A stretch of DNA of 64,000 nucleotides from Roseiarcus sp963696665 (GTDB taxonomy: Bacteria; Pseudomonadota; Alphaproteobacteria; Rhizobiales; Beijerinckiaceae), in assembly GCA_963696665.1 (NCBI GenBank), contig CAVOLE010000008.1, positions 868,001 through 932,000 of the forward strand, given 5' to 3'. The notes beneath the pieces were generated by a model. It did not search any database. It saw nothing but the letters and a program-made list of their open reading frames with translations, and was not told the DNA's origin. The position numbers and the translations under genes are program-made. The stretch's first letter is position 1. The number at the start of each line of letters is the position of its first letter. This document shows, piece after piece, positions 59,598-64,000 of the stretch.

Positions 59598-60677
59598 ATG
59601 TCCGAACAGCTCGACTTTGCTCTCAAGCCCGGCGCCCAGCCAGGCGACAGCGCCTTCTCTCTCAATTCGGGGCGCCATCAGCTCGCCTTCGATCCCTTTC
59701 CCGGCCGCGCCATCGCGATCGCCTTCCTCGGGTCGGCAAACGGCCCGGCGGCGGAGGCCACGCTCGCGGCGCTCGCGGCCAAAAGGCGCCTGGTCGACGA
59801 CGGCAAGGCCGCGTTCTTCGCCGTTGTCCGCGAATCCGGTTTGGGGCCCGAGGTCGCGCTGGAGGCCCGATTTCCCTCGATCGTTTTCTTGTGGGACGGC
59901 GACGAAATGGCGCGCGCCTTCGGCGCCGACCGATCCTGGGTCATCCTCGACCCGATGCTGCGCGTCATCGAGGTTGCGCCTCTGGACCAGGCCGATCGGG
60001 CGTTCGAGGTTTTGTCGCGATCGTCGGTTCAGAACGCAGCTTCCGCCTACCCTCCGGCGCCCATTCTCAAGCTGGCGCATGTTTTCGAGCCTGAACTCTG
60101 CGCCCATCTCATCGCCCGTTTCGAGCAAGACGGGGGCAAGGACACCGGCTTCATGCAGGATCAGGGCGGACGGTCAGTCGAAACCTTCGACGGGACGTGG
60201 AAACGCCGCCGCGATCTCCATCTGACCGACCGTCCTCTCATCGCCAACTTAAGAGCGCGCATCGCGCGAAGGATCTGCCCGGAGATCAAAAAGGCGTTCC
60301 AGATGCGCCTGACCCGAATCGAGCGCGACCTTGTCGCGCGCTACGATTTCGAGACGGGCGGCCATTTCGGTCCTCATCGCGACGACACCGGAATCGCGAT
60401 CGCGCATCGCCGGTTCGCCGTTTCGATCAATCTCAACGCGGATTTCGAGGGCGGCGAGATTTCGTTTCCCGAGTACAGTCCGCAAACCTTCAAGCCTGCG
60501 CCCGGAACCGCGGTCGTCTTCTCCGCTTCGATCCTCCATGAGGTGTCGCGCGTGACGCGCGGGCGCCGCTACGTGTTCCTCACCTTCCTGTTCGACGAGG
60601 AGGCCGAGCGGCTGAGGCAGGCGAATTTGAAGGCGATGCAGGCGCCGCAACGCCAGCCGCAACTGGCGAGCGCATAA
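59598..60677 (+). CDS. 2OG-Fe(II) oxygenase with N-terminal redoxin-like domain
   Basis: The product has 359 residues from ATG 59598 (MSEQLDFALKPGAQPGDSAF). Residues 1-145 resemble the AhpC/TSA redoxin fold but have no cysteine where a peroxidatic one would be (AFFAVVRESGLGPEV), so they are unlikely to be active. The oxygenase domain (about 150-345) has the iron-binding HFGPHRDD (His-x-Asp) and the distal HEVSRVTRGRRYVFLTFLF, which supplies the third His and the 2-oxoglutarate Arg. It resembles prolyl-4-hydroxylase-like enzymes. The substrate is unknown. It is divergent from ftsQ. Confidence 0.85.
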   Translation: MSEQLDFALKPGAQPGDSAFSLNSGRHQLAFDPFPGRAIAIAFLGSANGPAAEATLAALAAKRRLVDDGKAAFFAVVRESGLGPEVALEARFPSIVFLWDGDEMARAFGADRSWVILDPMLRVIEVAPLDQADRAFEVLSRSSVQNAASAYPPAPILKLAHVFEPELCAHLIARFEQDGGKDTGFMQDQGGRSVETFDGTWKRRRDLHLTDRPLIANLRARIARRICPEIKKAFQMRLTRIERDLVARYDFETGGHFGPHRDDTGIAIAHRRFAVSINLNADFEGGEISFPEYSPQTFKPAPGTAVVFSASILHEVSRVTRGRRYVFLTFLFDEEAERLRQANLKAMQAPQRQPQLASA

Positions 60678-60794
60678 GGCGGTCGTGGCGCCGAGACGAC
60701 AGCAGATTGCGTTTGGGTCGACGCGCAGGATTGTAGCCGCGCTCGGTGAGCGCGGCCAGCGCGGTCGGCGACCGCGCCTATAGCGCCCGATGCT

Positions 60795-62078
60795 CTATTT
60801 CCCGCTCGCCTTGGGCGGCGGCCCGCCCGTCGCCCAATCGAGAAGCTCGACCGTGTGGACGACCGGCACATTTGTTCCGCTCGCGATCTGAGTGATGCAG
60901 CCGATATTGCCTGCGGCGATAAGATCGGGCGAGGTCGCGCTGATATTCGCGACCTTGCGGTCGCGCAGCCTGCGGGCGATCTCAGGCTGCAGCAGATTGT
61001 AGGTGCCAGCCGAGCCGCAGCACAGGTGCCCTTCCGGCGGGTCGAGCACAACGAATCCCGCTTGCCTCAACAGCCGCTTCGGCTGCTCGCGGATTTGCTG
61101 CCCGTGCTGCAGCGAGCAGGCGCTATGGTAGGCGACGCGCCACCCCGTCGGGCTGATCGGAGCCTGAAGCCCGATCTCGCTCATGAGCTCCGTGACGTCC
61201 CGCGTCAGCGAAGAGACGATCCGAGCGGGCTCGGCGAGTTCGGGATCGTTGCGGAACATGAAGCCATAGTCCTTGACCGTCGTGCCGCATCCCGATGCGT
61301 TGATGACGATCGCATCGAGTCCGCCGCCCGCGATCTCTCTCGTCCAGGCCAGAATGTTGGCGCGCGCGTAAGTCTGCGCGTCCTGTCCGAGATGGTGGGT
61401 GAGCGCGCCGCAGCATCCCGCGCCCTCCGCGACGACAACCTCGCAGCCGTGGCGGGTCAAGAGCCGGATCGTCGCTTCGTTGATCCCGGGCGCAAGAACC
61501 TGTTGCGCGCACCCATTGAGCAGCGCCACGCGACGCACGCGCTGGCCCTCGCTCTTGAACACCTGCGGCCGGTCGACAGGCGAAGCGGACGGCAGCCTCG
61601 CGGGGACGAGCGCCAGCGCGGCCTTCAACCGCTCCGGCATGAGCCCCGCGAATGGCGCGCCCAAGCGTCCAGCCCACAGGCTCATGCGAAACAGCCTCGG
61701 GTTCGGCAGCACAATTGCAAAGGCGCGCCGCAACAGCGTGTCGAACCACGGCCGCTGATAAGTCTTCTCGATATGGCGCCGGCCGTGATCGACGAGGTGC
61801 ATGTAATTGACGCCCGACGGGCAGGTCGTCATGCAGGAGAGGCACGAGAGGCACCGGTCGATATGCTTCACCACCTCGGGGGTAGCGGGAGAATCGTTCT
61901 CCAGCATCTCCTTGATCAGATAGATGCGCCCCCTTGGGCTGTCGAGCTCGTCGCCGAGCAGCACATAGGTCGGACAGGTGGCGGTGCAGAAGCCGCAATG
62001 CACGCAGGCGCGCAAGATCTTCTCGGAAACGCTGACGTCGGGGTCGGCGAGCTGGGCTGCGGTGAAGTTCGTCTGCAT
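60795..62078 (-). CDS. glcF: Glycolate oxidase iron-sulfur subunit GlcF
   Basis: GlcF carries electrons from the flavin subunits of glycolate oxidase toward the quinone pool. The start is ATG 62078 (MQTNFTAAQLADPDVSVSEK), overlapping the true glcE stop as TGATG. 427 residues. Two [4Fe-4S] clusters: CVHCGFCTATCPTY and CLSCLSCMTTCPSG. Two CCG-type motifs follow: VVVAEGAGCCGALTHHLG and PEGHLCCGSAGTYNLLQPEI. The current frame runs upstream into glcE only because of a base error there. Confidence 0.94.
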   Translation of the reverse strand: MQTNFTAAQLADPDVSVSEKILRACVHCGFCTATCPTYVLLGDELDSPRGRIYLIKEMLENDSPATPEVVKHIDRCLSCLSCMTTCPSGVNYMHLVDHGRRHIEKTYQRPWFDTLLRRAFAIVLPNPRLFRMSLWAGRLGAPFAGLMPERLKAALALVPARLPSASPVDRPQVFKSEGQRVRRVALLNGCAQQVLAPGINEATIRLLTRHGCEVVVAEGAGCCGALTHHLGQDAQTYARANILAWTREIAGGGLDAIVINASGCGTTVKDYGFMFRNDPELAEPARIVSSLTRDVTELMSEIGLQAPISPTGWRVAYHSACSLQHGQQIREQPKRLLRQAGFVVLDPPEGHLCCGSAGTYNLLQPEIARRLRDRKVANISATSPDLIAAGNIGCITQIASGTNVPVVHTVELLDWATGGPPPKASGK

Positions 62079-63299
62079 CAGAGACCTTCCTGCATGCGTC
62101 CGGGATTGAGGACGCCGCGAGGGTCGAACCCTTTCTTCACCCGCGCCGTGAGTTCCGCGAACGCCGCCGCTCAAAGGCTCGAACACCGGCACCGAGGCGC
62201 GAATGGCTTCCGACGCCACGGCCAGAGTGGCGTGTCCGCCTGCGGAAGCGACCGCAGGACGAACGATGCCCGCGCCGGCGTCCGGCCCCGCCTCTTCGGG
62301 ATCGAGGCTCAGCCAGATCAATCCGCCGCCCCAATCGAAATAAAATTCCGCCGATTGCAGCAGAGACCAAATCGAATGGGCGACGGAGGGCGCGCGGCTT
62401 GGCGTCGGGCAGAGCCGCCAAACGATGCGCGATCCTTGCGCGAGCAACGGCTGCACGGCGCCGACCTGGGACCAGAAGGCCTCCGTCTCCGCTTCGTTGA
62501 GACGCGCGCCACGCCCGACCAGCGCCTCGAGGGCTGTAGTCCGGTAGACGACCGACGGCCGCGGGCCCTCGAGCCGCAGCGCCGTAGCCGCGCCGAGCCC
62601 CGCCGCCACAGCGCTGACTTTCGAACGACGCGCCGCGGAGGCCGGCAAATGCGCGGCGCCGGAAACCTCGTAGGGCGAATTGAGCGCATCCGCCAACATG
62701 GGGATCGCCACATCGTCGGCAAGACCGTGCAGCACGATCGTGCACGCGGTCTCAGGCTTCGGCATGACTTTGACAGTGACCTCGGTCAGCGCCGACAACG
62801 TGCCGTAAGCGCCCGCCTGAAGCTTGCACATGTCGTAGCCGGTGACATTCTTGACCACCTTGCCTCCGGCCTTCCAGATTTCGCCGAAGCCGTTCACGGC
62901 GGTAAACCCGAGGACGTAGTCCCGGGCCGAGCCGGAGCGCACGCGCCGCGAGCCGGCCAAGTTGCAGGCGATCACGCCGCCAAGGGTCTGCTCGCCCTCA
63001 GCGCCGAGGAGGGCGCGCCAGTCGGGCGGCTCGAAAGCCAGCATCTGGCGGTTTTTCGCAAGCTCAACATTGATCGAGGCGAGCGACGCTCCCGGACGGG
63101 CGGTCAAGACAAGTTCTGCGGCCTCGTATTCAACGATTTCGGCGAGCCGCGAAACATCCAGGACATGGTCCGTTTTCATCGGCCGCCCGAGCGCGCGCTT
63201 GGTGCCGCCGGCGACGATTTCAACCGAGTCGCCCTCCGCCACAACCCAGGAGATCATCTCCGCTATTTGCTTGGCGTCTGACGGTTCAAGCACCGACAC
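62078..63299 (-). CDS. glcE: Glycolate oxidase FAD-binding subunit GlcE, frameshifted near its end
   Basis: GlcE is the second FAD-linked subunit of glycolate oxidase. The start is GTG 63299 (MSVLEPSDAKQIAEMISWVV). The FAD-binding PCMH fold is seen in GDSVEIVAGGTKRALGRPMK, LTARPGASLASINVELAKN and GEIWKAGGKVVKNVTGYDMC. After PVFEPLSGGVR the frame reads nonsense and would join glcF; the alternative frame gives ELTARVKKGFDPRGVLNPGR, then MQEGL and a stop at 62078. One extra G near 62155-62162 explains this; corrected length is about 406 residues. Its stop overlaps glcF. Confidence 0.92.
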
Positions 63300-63308
63300 G
63301 TGCTCGCC

Positions 63309-64000
63309 TCAGAAGCGCGGCAAGTCGGGAAACGCGAGCCTACCCGCATGCACATGCATACGGCCGAGTTCGGCGCAACGGCAAAGCTGCGGAAACACCT
63401 TGCCTGGATTGAGAAGGCCTTCCGAGTCGAAAGCGCACTTCAACCGCTGCTGCTGGTTCAAGTCGATCTCGTTGAACATCGTATCCATGAGATCGCGCTT
63501 CTCGACGCCGACCCCATGCTCACCGGTGAGCACGCCTCCGACATGGACGCAGAGCCTGAGAATCTCCGCGCCAAATTCCTCCGCCCGGTCGAGTTCGCCG
63601 GGCTTGTTCGCGTCATAGAGAACGAGGGGATGAAGATTGCCGTCGCCCGCGTGAAAGACGTTGGCGACGCGAAGCCCGAACCGTTCCTCCATCTGCTTCA
63701 TCTGCTGAAGGACGCGGCCGATCTCTCGGCGCGGGATCGTTCCGTCCATGCAGTAATAGTCGGGCGAGATTCGGCCGACGGCTGGAAAGGCGGCCTTGCG
63801 GCCGGCCCAGAACAGCAGGCGCTCCGCTTCGGACTGGCTCGTCCGGCAGCTCGTCGCGCCATTGCGCTCGGCGATGGCCTCGACCTCGGCGATCAGATGA
63901 TCGACTTCGGCCTCGCAGCCGTCGAGCTCGACGATCATGAGCGCCTCACAGTCGAGCGGGTAGCCAGCGTGGACGAAGGCTTCGGCCGCCGCCACCGCGG
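63309..64000 (-). CDS. glcD: Glycolate oxidase flavin subunit GlcD, C-terminal part (cut by window edge)
   Basis: The reverse strand stays open from the stop at 63309 to the end of the window. It shows the FAD-oxidase C-terminal domain: CRTSQSEAERLLFWAGRKAA, the flavin-proximal VANVFHAGDGNLHPLVLYD with its conserved His, and GGVLTGEHGVGVEKRDLMD, then LNPGKVFP at the end. It is followed nine bases later by glcE, so glcD-glcE-glcF form one operon. Glycolate oxidase makes glyoxylate, which can enter the serine cycle of alphaproteobacterial methylotrophs. Confidence 0.93.
   Translation of the reverse strand, partial: AVAAAEAFVHAGYPLDCEALMIVELDGCEAEVDHLIAEVEAIAERNGATSCRTSQSEAERLLFWAGRKAAFPAVGRISPDYYCMDGTIPRREIGRVLQQMKQMEERFGLRVANVFHAGDGNLHPLVLYDANKPGELDRAEEFGAEILRLCVHVGGVLTGEHGVGVEKRDLMDTMFNEIDLNQQQRLKCAFDSEGLLNPGKVFPQLCRCAELGRMHVHAGRLAFPDLPRF

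Noticed and set aside
60855..63281. An 808-residue plus-strand frame over the glc genes
   Set aside because: It is the complement of glcE and glcF, whose iron-sulfur and FAD motifs are unmistakable; high GC leaves long antisense frames open.
60795..63299. A single 834-residue GlcE-GlcF fusion protein
   Set aside because: The joining stretch after PVFEPLSGGVR has no similarity, while the alternative frame gives a normal GlcE end, and its stop overlaps a normal glcF start. One extra base explains the apparent fusion.

Overview
The window reads as a high-GC alphaproteobacterial chromosome, most likely Rhizobiales (Methylocystaceae or Beijerinckiaceae type), from a methylotroph. The evidence is a near-complete bacterial tetrahydromethanopterin (H4MPT)/methanofuran formaldehyde-oxidation supercluster, a lanthanide-type methanol dehydrogenase set (xoxFGJ), an orphan pqqA, PQQ-associated ABC transport genes, and an alphaproteobacterial ftsQ-ftsA-ftsZ-lpxC-bamD-recN order. 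No methane monooxygenase gene lies in the window, so methanotrophy cannot be claimed.

Layout. 1-2.8 kb: the start of a TonB receptor, then a divergent two-component pair (frameshifted NarX-type kinase, LuxR-type regulator). 2.8-18 kb: the C1 core, with fae, orf7, orf5, mch and orf17 on the minus strand; fhcBADC on the plus strand; an undescribed three-gene ExbB-like cassette; the beta-RFAP synthase gene and mtdB (plus); and an mfnB-folB fusion (minus). 18-22.2 kb: a periplasmic protein of unknown function and xoxF-xoxG-xoxJ. 22.5-28.4 kb: cofactor biosynthesis (MfnF-like, MfnE-like, afpA/dmrX, orf9, a DUF447 gene, a HisA-like gene). 28.4-35.7 kb: cytochrome c, the tiny pqqA, a Lut-like ABC system with beta-propeller protein, and a second NitT/TauT-type ABC transporter. 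35.9-46.9 kb: a mixed accessory stretch (pterin dehydratase, an amino-acid-type binding protein, tRNA-Thr, two PEPxxWA-CTERM proteins, an EamA permease, an aspartyl-protease-like protein, a desaturase, a methyltransferase, a HAD phosphatase). 47-59 kb: housekeeping genes (UPF0262, hisD, DUF2948, murA, recN, bamD, lpxC, ftsZ, ftsA, ftsQ). 59.6-64 kb: a 2OG-Fe oxygenase and glcF-glcE-glcD, the last running off the window.

How it works together: XoxF oxidises methanol in the periplasm with PQQ and a lanthanide, passing electrons to XoxG and then c-type cytochromes. Formaldehyde is captured on H4MPT by Fae, oxidised by MtdB, hydrolysed by Mch, and transferred and released as formate by the Fhc complex. 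The surrounding orf genes make H4MPT and the methanofuran-like cofactor. The Lut-like and NitT/TauT-like transporters next to pqqA are plausible suppliers of the metal or cofactor.

Data quality: seven conserved genes (histidine kinase, orf5, fhcA, pterin dehydratase, HAD phosphatase, ftsZ, glcE) are each broken by a single small indel, while both halves keep perfect family similarity. Because ftsZ is essential, I read these mainly as consensus errors rather than gene decay.
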